From Branchiostoma floridae (lineage: Eukaryota; Chordata; Leptocardii; Amphioxiformes; Branchiostomatidae), in assembly GCF_000003815.2 (NCBI RefSeq), contig NW_023365777.1:416855-480854 (forward strand): a stretch of 64,000 bases of DNA. The letters are read 5' to 3'. This document shows positions 35,701-46,700 of this stretch, one piece after another. Made by a program: the position numbers and the translations under genes. The stretch's first letter is position 1, and each line of letters starts with the position of its first letter. The notes beneath the pieces are model-generated. The model was given only the letters and a program-made list of their open reading frames with translations. It ran no database searches and was not told where the DNA came from.

Positions 35701-38700
35701 TTGGCATAAAACACTTCAAAATGATTATTTGAGATTCTTTTTTTCGGGGGGGGGGGATTTCATGTCTCTTTCGGTGACCTAGGGGGAAAACTATTCTCAA
35801 AGTCGAAGTTGGGTTGCAAAGTAGTAGTGGTCGGGATTTTTACTGGCTCGCTTCACCTCTGCTTGGACAATAGGATGACTTCGCACCTGCAATGTCGGGT
35901 GGCTTGCACCTGTTAATTGAATCATAGGCACCAGCCAATCAGCGAAGAGGATACATTTCCTCGTTTATCTCTAGATCTGTCTTTGAGAAATTTGTTTAAA
36001 CGACAGTCTGCCATTGGTCGCGGAAGAAAACCCACATTTATCCGAAAGATTGTGTTCCTGCCGTAGCGCTGAGGCTAATCAATATTCATGAGCGTCCGGC
36101 GCCTGCAAGCACCTGGTCATGGTACATGTATGTAAAATTTCTTGTTTGTTTGGTTGTTCGTCTGTTTTCGGCGGCAAATTACAGAATCCAACCAAGCTCG
36201 ACACTTCGTGAAAGCGCCCAAGTCTAAGCAAAAAACTTTGAACGCTAACATACAGTACATGAGTATAGTGCAATGTATGAAGTACCTTTTTATGTGGTTA
36301 AGCAGGTTACCATTTTGACTCTACTAACTCTAACATAACTCATATAGTACACGAGTGTAACGTTAGCATAAGTGATTGTATGAAGTACCTGTTTGATTTG
36401 GTCTAGCAGGGTACCGTTCTGATCCCAGTCCAAGGCCTGAGAGTCGTTCCCCTGAACAATACTCTGGTCTAACCCTAGTGCAACTGTCGTAACGGCATCG
36501 GCAGCGAGAGCTTGCAGTACCGATGCTTTCCGCTGGGCGAGCGGCACTAAGCTGAAGCTTGTCAGCCTGACTTTCGTCAACTCGTACGCGGAAAGGTCTA
36601 TCGTACCAGCGTCCTGCCAAGGCATGGATATAGAGATACTATTCGACATTCTTGATCGTTGGATACATTAGTGAACGTATAACGTCTTACAAGCTCAGTT
36701 AACGTTACGAAATTATTGCTAATTGCAAGTTATAATGGTTATAGTGTATCATGTATATCATGTACATTTTGTATCATGTTTACTTTGATTCTATATACCT
36801 GATTTGTTATGATTTTTAAAGGGCTCCGTTGGAAATCAGTTATTATTTCTGAAGGGTCTAATTTTGAGATTCATACGTAAATGAATGAATACCCTCAAAT
36901 AACGGAAGTGTTTTTATTAACGCCGCCTGTCGGTCATGACTGGAATAGCCACTCACCAGGTTAGTTATGATCCAGTGGGTTTCCTCTCGCAGCAGAACAA
37001 AATTTCTGGCCTGGAATAGAAAGCAAAACGTCACTTCTACCTGCATGTCACATTTACTCTTTTGATAAATTTTCACATTTGTATATTTTTGCTATATGGG
37101 AAGTCTTATGCATGTACATCTTGTATACTGTTTACTTTGCATTATCTTATCATATATATAATAACAACTTTTATCTGTGTAACAGAGTGTGAAATACAGA
37201 ATGTTTGTTTTGAATGTTCACTCTGTCAGAACGACAAGGCCTAATCACGCTATGACACCAGTTGGCCTTTATCCGTGGGGTAGACCTATATCCGTTTGTA
37301 AATGTATTTGAGAATGCCAATGCCACGTACTGTGGTTTAGAACTGCAATATTTTCAAAACAGCGCAGTTTTAAACCATTGTCCACTTGTTTTTAAAACAA
37401 CGGATATAGGGTACCCTTCGGATAAAGAAGAACTGCGTCATACCCACACAACGGATATAGGTAACCCTTCGAATAAAGGAGAACTGGTGCCATACTAACC
37501 TCGTCCAACACGTCCCTTGTGACGTGTGTGTCACAGTGCAGGATGATCGCTGGTTCTTCCGTTTCCCGAACTCTCCCGAGCACCTCCCTCACCTGGGCCC
37601 GGTCCGTGGTCACACCCCGGTCCGTTCTCACCTTCATGTACACCACTCTGTGTCCACTAAACGCCGCCGCGTCTACGAAGGGACGCAGGGAGTCCAGCCC
37701 TACGCCGCCGGTAAAGAAATCAGTCGTTTAGGCCACAACTAGTATATTTTATGTATGGCATCTTCTGCAAAGTCCAAATTTAATACGAGTGGGCGAAAAA
37801 ATTAAAACAAGATGGGCACAAAAAACACGGCTAAATTTTCAAAACAGATACCATAAACGTTTTAACAAGAAATGAACTGAAAAAATATGGTATTACCACT
37901 TTGGTGCATCCTTTATTATCAAACTAGTTTTACTTCTACAACTACGGTCATGGCTACATGTAAGTCACTAGCCAGCATCCCTTTAATTTAACACCATATG
38001 TTTACCATTTCGGGAGGGGAGATTTCTTTTGTTTTTAAATTAGGCGAAATTCGAATTCAATGAGCGCGCTGATTTCTTCCATAAATTTACTTGCTGAGTC
38101 CTAGGCCTTAGCATGTGAACACTTGTGTGTGCTTGTGTATAAACCGACTCTTTGATTGGTTGACATTTCGTAAGGGACACGCCCACAAAGGTGGAAACGT
38201 CGGCCAGGTTTAGGCTAACGTCACATTTCAAAACTGGGGCCGGTTGGGCCTTTGTGGAACCAAAAAATAGAAATGTTTAGGAAAAAAAATACACAAATAA
38301 TGCCAACGACTATTCTCTTTACGTCTTGTGTACTTTGGTGTCTTTTATATCATACTTTTTGTTCCCGAAAACTGTACGGTCGGGCCCGGTTTGGAAATGT
38401 GACGTTGGCCGAGCGAAGCCTCTCGAAGGTATATTTTACTACAACTTACCATGGATGTCGTCGTAAACAACCACCATAGACTTCCAGCCGTAACCCTTCA
38501 CAACGTCAGCCAGGATCGTAGCCAACATGGCGTCCCCAGGGTACAGACTCACTCCCCCCGGGAAATTCGCAGGGATTCCCGGGGACACGTACAGTCGAGG
38601 CACCCCGGGGGTAGAGCTCGCCTCCAAATCTACAGCCTCACGGTGCCCGTCTAAGACGATGATCGCCGTCACGTTTGTGCCGTCTAACTCTTGTTCTGGA

Positions 38701-41180
38701 AATCAAATGAAATCAACAAAACCATGACAATTTTTCGAAAGATGCAAAACAACAAAAAATCTTCTGCAGTTCCAAGGTCATGCACCATGTGCCCCCAACA
38801 GACCGTCGTCTTCCCAGAATAATAATAACTTCCAATATACCAAATATTATCACAATCCCTCAAGAGGTTCTTAAGTCATGCGGACAACATCAATTTATAT
38901 CCGAAAACACACCCAAAAAAAAAATGCACGCAGATACATACACACAGGCCCAAAATAGTACATCATTTTTCATGGAGGTAATAATGCAGAAACGTCGCTG
39001 TTAAGGAATTGATGCGTGAAAGACCTTTGAAGGTTAGTCGCGAACATACATATAAAACCACTGCAAACAATTCTGCATGTACAGTATTGTCAGCAAACTA
39101 TATGAGTCTGACAGAGATTAGACAAAGTATATGTGGCACCAAAGGAAACAAATTCAGCTCACTTTTTAGGATCAGCTCGGTCAGGTCGTCATACGGAAGA
39201 AAAACGTGTTCCGCCGTCAGCTGATGGTCGCGGAGAATGTCTCCTCGAGAATTGACCTCCTCAATAGCGCCATCTATCAGATCCTTGTATGACGACATGC
39301 CCGGTGTGTATATCACCCCTGGATAACAATATCACAGTTATGCTACGGCAAAATCAAACCAAATCAGGGCCAGGTCTGGGCCTTTGTGACCAAAGAGTAT
39401 AGCATAAAAGATAATAAAACACACAATGTACAAAATAGTCACAAGTATAATATGTGTATATTCATCGATAAACACTTTTATTGTTAGTTTCCGCAAATAT
39501 GCCGCTAGGGGTCCGGTTTGTGAATGTGACCTTAGCATTTTATGTCTTCATATAACCACCGAATTATATCCTATTGCCATACCATATATCAAAATGGCAA
39601 AACGAAGCCTTCTGATTAGTCAACGGACGTTATTTGTATTTTTCTTTTGCATTAAATGTCGATTTTGCTCTTGCTCTTTCTACATATATAGTGTACCTAG
39701 ATTTAATTACGCTTTGGTTATTTCATCCTAAATTATCAGTATATAGCATCCAGAGAATTCATTGCTTTATCTGCTTTTGCTTGGGACTGAGAAAACGTTG
39801 CCAAGTCATATTTTGACTGCAAAATTAGTCACCGAAATGTCAAAGCTCCCCTGTGTATAACTGAGTCATCAAATTGATCATCTGAGTAGATAATATATTA
39901 GGTCTTGAATGTGAGATCCGGTAGATACTAATTAAGTAACTAATCCCCATGGAGACGACTGATCCGAATAGGTGAGGCGCGTGGCCAACTAGTAAACGGC
40001 AAAGCCCCTAAATACCTAATCAACTGCGCCACGAAACACTAGAAACTTAGAAAGTTGACGGACAGGTTCTTAAAACCCACTGTCTTACTAGTAGTATATG
40101 AAAAATTGATGAAGGCTTGATGAATTTGACGAAGGCTTGCAATATCGAAAATAGGGGATTTCGGAAATTCGCAACTTCGGATGGGCTCCGCTTTCCAATA
40201 TCGAGCCCTATACACAGTGGATAACAACCCACTTCTCCTTACAGTATCATAACATCTACGGAATTACCTTTGTCTTGAGCATCTTTTTTTTCTTTGCAAA
40301 TTTAGACCTTTGATAGGGATGTCCCTGTAGCTCAATGGGTAGCATCCTCACAATCGAGCTCCTGGTTCTAATTACATGTAGTTGGTAACTGAGAGATACC
40401 ACTGTCTAATCCTGGGTAGGGATAGCTATAGGAAGGTATGTAAAGCACTATAAAAATTATACCTTCCTCCCTAAAAAATTATACCCTGCTACTGAAACAA
40501 CAAGGAAAGTAGCTGTCCTATGTGTCAAAGAATACAGAATGAAACGAAGACCCAAGATACACATTAGTACCCCACATAGTGAACTATATTACTGCAAATG
40601 GGATTGTCTTGTGGGTAATAGATACATTATCAAATTCACCACCGCATTACCATAAAGTATGACCCTTCTTGCGTAACCCACATTACGCAATCGATTATAA
40701 TCGTTTTTCTTTTATGATACCAGAACAGACAATATAATCTTTCAAAGTCATAAAAGTTCTACCAGATATTGAGAAACAGAAGTCGATTTTGAAAGGCGTG
40801 GCAGATCCATGCTTGGAAAGAAGTTATGAATTTGCTCAAGGCTTCAAACTAAAGACTTACTTTCGTCTGCTTGTGCAGTGTGATCAAGACTTTCAAACCC
40901 CTGATCAATATGCTACAACAAATACACTACATATATATAGTGGTTATAATTATCTCTGCCCATATTGTAGATAGGCCATATTGATTTGATTATTTGAATG
41001 ACATCCTCTGGGAGGCCAAAAACTGATGCGAGTGTGTGAATAAAAACAAAGGTAGAACAAATAACTAAACGCATAGAGTATGGTATACCGTACAGTAGAT
41101 TCTTCATTTTTGCTGTTCTTTCACATTTTCTTCTTTGACTTTGGAATTCTATGATATCCGTTTCCGATACTGTTTTCAAA

Positions 41181-41246
<66 letters not shown>

Positions 41247-42925
41247 TCATTTTACAGCTACTTTGTATGGTTTACAGCCTAGTCCATTTATTTGGTGAAA
41301 CGGCCGCAAATTGATCCGCGTGGATGTCAACCATATAGTCAAATAAACATGGCATTAAAAACCCACAACGATGCAGCAGACTATCACATCTGTAGACTAA
41401 AGCAAGCGTTCCGAATGTTTGTCCTAGAGTGCTCACTGCGAAATACATTCGTTGATGCTACACATATAGATGAGAAATATACACAAGTAACGAAGGAAGA
41501 TATTATGTTAAAATTTCTTATGTCATCATCTGAAAATCTCTACAAGTTCGTCTACAAATGTTTTAGGAAGAGAGAAGATGCATGTAAACTATGGTATATA
41601 CTTTTTGTTTTCTATCTTTTGTATCGAACTGACTGCATTTAGCCCCAATGGGGCATGAATATGCAATAAACTTCATTGTCATTGTCAATGTTACACACGG
41701 TACGTTAAACTCAACATGCTGGTTTATTCTTATGTGCATGTTGCATGTTTGGATAGTTAAAGAATCCTCTACGGAAGTGGCCATACTTTTGTTGTATCTA
41801 CAAAGATATTTAAAGATCTATAAAGATGACTTTACATGTAGTAAAAGATTTTGATAAATATTTCAAAAGATAGAAATATGGTAGATGTTGAAACACATAT
41901 ATCAATTTAGGATTTTTTTTTGCAACAAGCGTATTGTTTGGTATCTAGATATCTTTAAGCAATACTTACAGATAAATGTGCAAAGGTTGGGTGTATAACT
42001 TTATTGCACAACAATTGTACGAGGTACAAAGTATGGCATCTACATAACTACAGTGCTATAACTTAACTTAAGGCTTATCTAACTAATACAGGAGTTGTAG
42101 TATGGGATAAGTTTCTTACAATCATTGGAGGCTTTTACAATCATTTGAGGAATTTCTAATGTCTAAATCTTTTTTTATATATTTTGCTATATCTGCCATG
42201 CAGGGATTGTCAAATGTCATGATGTATTTGAGTTTGCACTTCAGGTCTATTGAGATAAATCCTTGTGTACAAAATGACAGCCTTTTGTATAGACAATTGC
42301 GTATATCAAAATATTTGGGACATACAACCATAAAGTGATATTCGTCTTCAATTATCTCAGGACAGAATGGACAAAACCTCTGGTCGGTAGGGATTTTTTG
42401 GAATCTCCCGGTTTCTTTATCTAGGTGTGACGGGCCGTTTTGCGCCGCGCCCCGTGCGTTCCTGTGAAGCTGACATGGTGCATGACACCAAAGGCCGTTA
42501 TACTTTTATACGTAGATACGGGTACACATATACTGTATATATGAAATATAACAGTCTTTGTAAAAAGACACATGACGTAATGTTGTATATAGCCCCTCAT
42601 TCAAATGGGCTGCCATGCGTAGTAAGTATCAAACATATCCCAAGACAAGTAAACGAAATTATTACTGTACTAGTAGATAAAACCTTTCTTAATAATCAGA
42701 TGTAGCTCTGTTCTTTATTCTACTTGGTCAGACTCCTATGTTTTATCCATGTTCCCAAGACCCCGACATGTTTCCTATTGTATATATATCCAGCGCTTTT
42801 CTGTATTCAAGTCTCGGCCTCAGCTGGCCCTACTCTACAAGTAATCTGCCATCTGTCTTACCGATCTTGAAGACAGCGCCATCTCCAGACGACGCTAGAA
42901 GAAGGATGACACAAGACAGCAACAT
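31716..42925 (-). CDS. Divergent ionotropic glutamate receptor, complete, 12 exons, about 876 residues
   Basis: Exons, first to last: 42862-42925, 39163-39318, 38450-38695, 37500-37699, 36957-37010, 36389-36613, 35156-35260, 34862-34966, 34158-34349, 33536-33649, 33030-33179, 31716-32735. Domains: signal peptide 1-16; amino-terminal (ATD) domain to about 370; ligand-binding S1 from LRVITFL; TM1 503-523; pore loop about 548-567; M3 with SYTANLAAFLT at 590-600; S2 about 602-744; TM4 761-787; acidic cytoplasmic tail of 89 residues. S2 keeps two cysteines 56 residues apart (688 and 744), as in the conserved disulfide. The S1 arginine aligns (RRKYYDLS), but the usual Pro/Thr before it, the Ser/Thr pair and the binding Glu of S2 do not. 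The family forms tetrameric ligand-gated cation channels in the plasma membrane. The subgroup is unresolved; epsilon-like or IR25a-like affinity is possible. Confidence 0.94.
33030..33179 (-). CDS. Glutamate receptor exon 11: TM1
   Basis: 50 codons: FMTPLSPPMW, the hydrophobic helix WALFASAMVVVSLFLTLV, then NPYEWRW, a strongly conserved motif after TM1. The donor is GTCAGT and the acceptor ...ccttag. Both phases are 0. Confidence 0.95.
33536..33649 (-). CDS. Glutamate receptor exon 10: S1 with ligand arginine
   Basis: 38 codons, including MREMRRKYYDLS and FGYTIFTPRP, corresponding to the PLTITxxRxxxxDFS and SI(L)xRxP elements. The arginine position is kept, but Pro and Thr become Val and Ser. 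The donor is GTACCG. Both phases are 0. Confidence 0.9.
33811..34060. repeat. Palindromic element in a glutamate receptor intron
   Basis: Arms of about 65 bp face each other: left AATTTTCG, CATCAGTTAT, GACCCGAT and CTGGACACGTGA; right TCACGTGTCCAG, ATCGGGTTACATAACTGATG and CGAAAATCC. No coding sequence. No second copy was seen in the window. Confidence 0.65.
34158..34349 (-). CDS. Glutamate receptor exon 9: S1 ligand-binding lobe
   Basis: 64 codons: NPPWVGRR, then KYEGFLVDLMKGLSKRLNF, the classical (F/Y)EGF(C/L)-DL helix. The following segment lacks the usual WNGM motif; the length is near normal, so this is divergence and not a missing exon. The donor is GTTTAT, an uncommon site. Confidence 0.92.
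34862..34966 (-). CDS. Glutamate receptor exon 8: linker and first S1 strand
   Basis: 35 codons ending in KPLRVITFL, the entry strand of the ligand-binding core (LRVTT-I-L in canonical receptors). It opens with VGTWSDVN, matching the family's VG-W segment. The donor is GTACGT. Confidence 0.93.
35156..35260 (-). CDS. Glutamate receptor exon 7: end of amino-terminal domain
   Basis: 35 codons with FEGRTGWVSFNQGGSR followed by SIDVIEN, the conserved F-(x)-G-x-T-G-x-(I/V)-x-F signature. Sequons are present at NVS and NLT. The donor is GTAAGG. Confidence 0.93.
35261..36388 (-). other. Glutamate receptor intron
   Basis: A 1.1 kb intron with a homopolymer run (about 35745-35757) and a GC-richer stretch near 35820-36110 that includes a TCAATATTCATGAGCG motif. 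No coding sequence was found. Confidence 0.7.
36389..36613 (-). CDS. Glutamate receptor exon 6: amino-terminal domain
   Basis: 75 codons from DAGTIDLSAYEL to TLLDQIKQ. It includes DAVTTVALGLDQS, the helix that usually reads as YDAV in the family. The donor is GTACTT, a weak site. Both phases are 0. Confidence 0.9.
36957..37010 (-). CDS. Glutamate receptor exon 5: short exon of amino-terminal domain
   Basis: Eighteen codons, ARNFVLLREETHWIITNL, with the HWI(I/L)T motif common to receptors of this family. The donor is GTGAGT and the acceptor ...ctattccag. Both phases are 0. Confidence 0.9.
37262..37487. repeat. Inverted-repeat element (TTCACCnTTATnCG family), copy 2
   Basis: Left end TTGGCCTTTATCCGTGGGGTA; right end GGTAACCCTTCGAATAAAGGAGAAC. 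The interior GGTTTAGAACTGCAATATTTT matches copy 1. The right terminal segment appears twice in tandem (about 37405-37440 and 37450-37487). The element sits in a glutamate receptor intron next to a splice donor. Confidence 0.65.
37500..37699 (-). CDS. Glutamate receptor exon 4: amino-terminal domain, second lobe
   Basis: The acceptor is ...cggcgtag and the donor GTTAGT. It encodes LDSLRPFVDAAA, VVYMKVRTD and EPAIILHCDTHVTRDVLDE. Length 200 bases: two bases complete a Gly codon and the end is phase 0. An inverted-repeat element ends 12 bp from the donor, on its intron side. Confidence 0.92.
38450..38695 (-). CDS. Glutamate receptor exon 3: amino-terminal domain
   Basis: It carries an NVT glycosylation sequon, TAIIVLDGH, and YPGDAMLATILADVVKGYGW, followed by KSMVVVYDD, the typical end of the first lobe with its helix and strand. 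The donor is GTAAGT. Phases are 1 in and 1 out. Confidence 0.92.
39163..39318 (-). CDS. Glutamate receptor exon 2: start of amino-terminal domain
   Basis: It encodes VIYTPGMSSYKDLIDGAIEEVNSRG-type sequence, the first strand and helix of a periplasmic-binding-protein-like fold. The acceptor is ...gttatccag and the donor GTGAGC. Both boundaries are phase 1 and fit their neighbours. Confidence 0.88.
40317..40522 (+). repeat. tRNA-headed SINE, copy 1
   Basis: A box TAGCTCAATGG at 40328-40338 fits the consensus; B box GGTTCTAATTA at 40364-40374 is partly decayed. The 3' part CCCTGCTACTGAAACAACAAG at 40484-40503 is shared with the copy at 61551-61801. The intact order head-body-tail supports a single element. 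Confidence 0.7.
40975..41180 (+). repeat. Dispersed repeat R1, copy A
   Basis: It contains GACATCCTCTGGGAGGCC, AAACTGATGCGAGTGTG, GGTATACCGTACAGTAGATT and TTCTTTCACATTTTCTTCTTTGAC in the same order as at 62351-62625. No function known to me. Possibly part of a LINE or DNA element. Confidence 0.6.
41185..41242. repeat. (AT)29 microsatellite
   Basis: An uninterrupted AT dinucleotide tract of 58 bases in a glutamate receptor intron, flanked by GTAC on both sides. Confidence 0.95.
41292..41690 (+). mobile_element. Probable LINE 3' end with hairpin and tandem tail
   Basis: A 116-codon frame ends at 41642. Its last part (FLMSSSENLYKFVYKCFRKRE) resembles a LINE ORF2 C-terminus. It is followed by the hairpin GCCCCAATGGGGC (41642-41654), CATGAA, CAATAAACTT and a TCATTGTCATTGTC tail. 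The 5' part of the frame is not recognisable, so the coding claim is tentative; the tail is stronger. Confidence 0.45.
41998..42433 (-). mobile_element. 5'-truncated LINE ORF2 C-terminus
   Basis: The minus-strand frame from 42433 to the stop at 42122 encodes HLDKETGRFQKIPTDQRF followed by CPFCPEIIEDEYHFMVVCPKY. This is the CxxC-H-C zinc-finger-like motif seen after the reverse transcriptase in many animal LINEs. A 3' UTR ends GTGCAATAAAGT. No reverse transcriptase is left; the fragment has no start codon of its own. Confidence 0.7.
42862..42925 (-). CDS. Glutamate receptor exon 1: start codon and signal peptide
   Basis: The ATG at 42925 has A at -3. The product begins MLLSCVILLLASSGDGA, a clear hydrophobic signal peptide. 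There are 21 codons plus one base, and the donor is GTAAGA. The split Gly codon is completed by GG of exon 2. This start is preferred because it supplies the secretion signal that every receptor of this family needs. Confidence 0.88.
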
Positions 42926-43661
42926 CTTAAAGCTGGCGACAAGTAAAGAATGGATCCGTCTTATGTGAGAAGCTTGAGGCGTGGATAAAAGTCTTTACCA
43001 TCCTCCAGGCATATAGGACATAGTCGACCTTGGGCGCCAGTGTTCATTTGAATAAGGCGACACCTTGCGAAGGCACCAAAATTCGCAGAGGGTGGCGATT
43101 GTCAAGGTCGCTTATATACTACACACGTATACGTATAGCGTAAATTTCAATGCAGTAAGATTTGTGACATGAATTCCAATACATTAAGATTATAGGAACA
43201 TTGTTTTGTGGTGGGGAAAGGATACAACATACCAAAAGAGCATATAGGTAGCTGCAATAAAGAAAAACGAAAATGACAAGAAGATAGAAACTTTACTCTC
43301 CAAGCAGAGGTTGGGCTCCGGCTGTTTCTGACATGTTTTTATGCGTTTTGTCGGGCCTTCTCTTTTGTAAAGTTTTTCACTAAACAGTGTGATGACAAAC
43401 CCTTTTAACTTATAGATGTATTAAACCCTACAGAACATCAAACGTGTGGAAAAGGTAGCACTCAAACGGACATGAAGAAAATGGTACAAATAAAGAAAGC
43501 CCGACTGACAAAATTGGATAAAACAAGCCCGACCCGAACCTCTGATTGAAGAGTAATGAACATTATATGCCCTGAGGGTATGTATGATTGGTGTTCATTA
43601 GCGCCTGACCTTATGAAAGGGACAAACTTTGCAGACAAACAAACTCGCGCAGTTTGCAGAC
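42926..43661. promoter_or_regulatory. Shared upstream region between divergent glutamate receptor and dehydrogenase genes
   Basis: 736 bp separate the two start codons, which point away from each other. Both promoters and 5' UTRs must lie here unless unseen 5' exons exist elsewhere. I could not place a convincing TATA box. The role is inferred from position only. Confidence 0.45.
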
Positions 43662-43793
43662 ATGGAGCGTTGGGCCGGCCGTGTAGCGCTGGTGACCGGT
43701 GCGTCTGTGGGGATCGGGAACGCCACAGCCCGTGCACTGGTCCAGCATGGCATGAAGGTGGTGGGGTGTGCTCGGGACGTGGACAAGATACGG
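43662..43793 (+). CDS. DHRS11-like exon 1: cofactor-binding motif
   Basis: 44 codons from MERWAGRVALVTGASVGIG to VVGCARDVDKIR. It includes the glycine-rich loop and the arginine after VVGCAR, which suggests NADPH preference. The donor is GTAGGT, phase 0. The longer antisense and out-of-frame readings over this exon are shadows. Confidence 0.93.
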
Positions 43794-46700
43794 GTAGGTA
43801 TATCATAAAGGGACATGGACCGGTTTGGACTCCTTCGCAGACTTTAGCTTCTTTTGTTTGAACCCGGAAGCTAGAAATGATGGTACTGGGTCTTAAATAT
43901 AGAAGGCATATGTCGGACCTACAAGATTTAGAACGACATAAACACATTAATATTCACATATACAAGTAATTGAACGTGTTGGATTCTTTGTATAACGTAT
44001 TGGGAAATTCAGAGTATTAGAAAATATGACCATCTTGTTACGAAAACGAGAAATGGCTGACAAGTGAGTAGTAGAGGTAAATGAAGAAAAGTCTCAGATT
44101 GCAGGCACCAGATTGTAGTTCGACCGGTCCTACCGGGATCGCTCGAGTTGTCTCCCACAAATGTCTACAAAATTTTTGCAAGCCTTTTTACCTTACCGAC
44201 CAATCTTCTTGCTTGAGTCGTCCGCCTCATTTATCCTTGAACATTCATCCACCACCGCATATGTAAAATAAGTCAAACCCTTTGAATAGAAATGTATTTA
44301 TAATATATGTCATTTTCCTTTTAATCTATCTATCTATATATGTATTCATTTTTGCCTTGCCGCCAGGCAAGGCTTTACGCCAGCTTTCTTCCATGGTTGG
44401 ACGGACCTGTTAACCCAGCCCTTCCAAAGCCCCTTCCAAAGGCCCTTCTTTCCTTGCCGAGTTTCATGGCTTAGTTAGACAATGGTACATTCCAGGCGAG
44501 TATTAAAACGCTCTTCTAGACGCATGTTACTGTATGTGGTCCAGCGTAATAAATCTACGCTTTAACTCACCATGTTTATATAAATATATATCACAAATTG
44601 CATCAGAAGGAACTTAGTTTGTAATAAAAAATAATGCATATTCATTGTGGGTCAAAAAGTTTTACAAAACCTGTTTAATGTGCCAATAATTCATCTGACA
44701 TAAATTATGATAATGAGGGGGGAGGGGGGCGACATGTGGAACTCGGGATTTTTAAGCGTAGAATCTAGTCTAACTTACCAAAATAACATAAAATACGCGG
44801 CAAGGCACAGCTTTTTTAAAAAGATTTCTTGTTTTCTTTGTGAAGTATACAATTCTAACTTGCATTAGGAAGCAAACTCTTACAATGACATCCATATATA
44901 CGCATTTACGAAACGTACACATTTAACAGGAGTATGAGCATTGGTGTGGACTGTCGATATCAAATTCAGATTACACTTAATGGCACTTAATTGAATGTGT
45001 AGGTGGATCCAGAGCTCATTGCTCAGTGATCCCCCTCGACACAGGCCATTAATGACCTCGGCTCACCTTAACCTGCCTCTCAAATAACAGCGGACACACA
45101 CTAAACAGACACACAGACCGAAACCAAAAAGTTCGTGAAAATAAGCAGAGCCGTCACAGTCGACTAACTACTTTCAGTAGTAAATAGACTGAATGCGAAC
45201 GCTGACTGTAAGGGATAAGTTCTAAGTTGCTCCCGTTGAATTCTTCCTGCAGGAAACTGCAGCTGAGCTGCAGCAGGCAGGTGCTGCAGGACAGCTGTAT
45301 CCTGTCCAGTGTGACCTGACAGTGGAAGCTGAGATCAGAGCCATGTTTGACAACATCGAGGCTGAAGATGGCGGTGTGGACGTCTGTATCAACAACGCCG
45401 GTCTGGCCACCCAGGATCGGCTTCTGTCCGGGAGTATGGAGGCGTTCAGGACCATGACAGAAGTTAGCGTTCACCACCCTGAAGCTAGCTGCCGTTTCGG
45501 CAGCCGATTTCAGCAGCCTATAAGGTTTAAAATTATAATCGGTTGCCAAAACGGCTGCTAACTTCATGGTGGTTAAGTGGTCAGGTTGTAGCCACGTCTT
45601 TTCGTCAATACTCAAAAGTACTACTGTGAATTTGTTATTTGAACTGGCGTCATATTGCTATTCATGCCATGGAGTGGCTCAAAGTTTACGTTTCTTTCCG
45701 AAAACCGACATCTCACTAGACTGCGAAAGTGGCATTTTAAAAAGGATTTTGAAAATCGGCACAAAATGGCAATCATCTTTTCATCGCAAATCATGGGCTA
45801 TTGCCCTTAGCAATAGTCCATGGCTAGTTGGGCAGCCCTGGCTGTATGTTCACAGCTGAACTAAATAAAAATGAAATAAATAAATCTCTAATGATGAATT
45901 CTTAATCATTGAATATCAAATAAGTATAGGCGTTTTTTTTTTCAATGTCAATATTGCAATTTCTGATTAAGTACTAAGCGTACGTTTCTAGCGACAGTAC
46001 ACAGTACATGCATATGTAAAGCATCCTGTACTTCTTGTCCGTTCCGCTAGGTGAACATCCTGGCGCCTACCCTCTGTACCCAGCTGGCTGTGCAGCAGAT
46101 GAGGAAGCGAGGAGTGGATGATGGACACATCATCACCTTGAACAGGTTTTTAAAAGTTGACACAGTATTTTATCTGGGGACCTCTGGATACTATTACTCT
46201 TTACATTTTGATACATTCCGTTCAATTTCATGTCTTAATTTCATTTCTTTCTCTGTTGATATTGTCTAATGATAAAACATTACGTATCGAGGTAAAAACA
46301 TTGTATTCTAATCATAGCAATGATAAATTTGTGGATTCTATTTCTATTCCAGTATGTCTGGTCATCGCGTTGGCGGTCTCGCGTTCTATTCCATGACGAA
46401 GTTTGCTACAAAGGCTTTAAATGACGGTCTGAGGATGGAGTTAAAAGATATGAAGTCACACATCAGAACTACGGTTAGTCTTCCAAACTCAGATTCTGAA
46501 CATTTTGCTTTCGTATTAAGGTTCATCTGTGATGGTAATTTAGAAATTGCACACACTTTAAAAAAGTCACAAAAATATTTTGCGGTGTTTTGAGATCTTC
46601 TTTTTCTGGTTTCTTTCCGTTGTCCAACAGTGCATTTCCCCCGGACGAGTGGAGACAGAATTCATTCCGCGCATCTATAAAGATGATCCCCAGAAGGCAC

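Larger units (their letters stand above)
39319..42861 (-). other. First intron of the glutamate receptor gene, rich in retroelement fragments
   Basis: A 3.5 kb intron containing a tRNA-derived SINE (40317-40522), a dispersed repeat copy (40975-41180), an (AT)29 tract (41185-41242), a LINE 3' end on the plus strand (41292-41690) and another on the minus strand (41998-42433). No host exon is needed in it: exons 1 and 2 join in frame. Confidence 0.75.
45463..46050 (+). other. DHRS11-like intron 2
   Basis: A 588 bp intron that opens with a foldback element (45468-45578) and carries a retroelement-like 3' end (45790-45890) with an AAATAAATAAAT tail. Confidence 0.75.

Noticed and set aside
35440-35840. 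Possible repeat in a receptor intron (TTATGAAATTTGGCACAGTAG and following)
   Set aside because: It feels like dispersed repeat sequence, but no second copy is visible in this window, so I did not list it.
40328-40395. tRNA gene
   Set aside because: It has an A box and a weak B box but no paired acceptor stem or cloverleaf, and a similar copy at 61551 shares a non-tRNA tail; it is a SINE head.
43462-43947. 161-codon minus-strand frame over dehydrogenase exon 1
   Set aside because: Shadow of the coding exon; no similarity or splice context of its own.
45154-45615. 153-codon minus-strand frame over dehydrogenase exon 2
   Set aside because: Antisense shadow; the plus strand carries the NNAG motif and proper splice sites.
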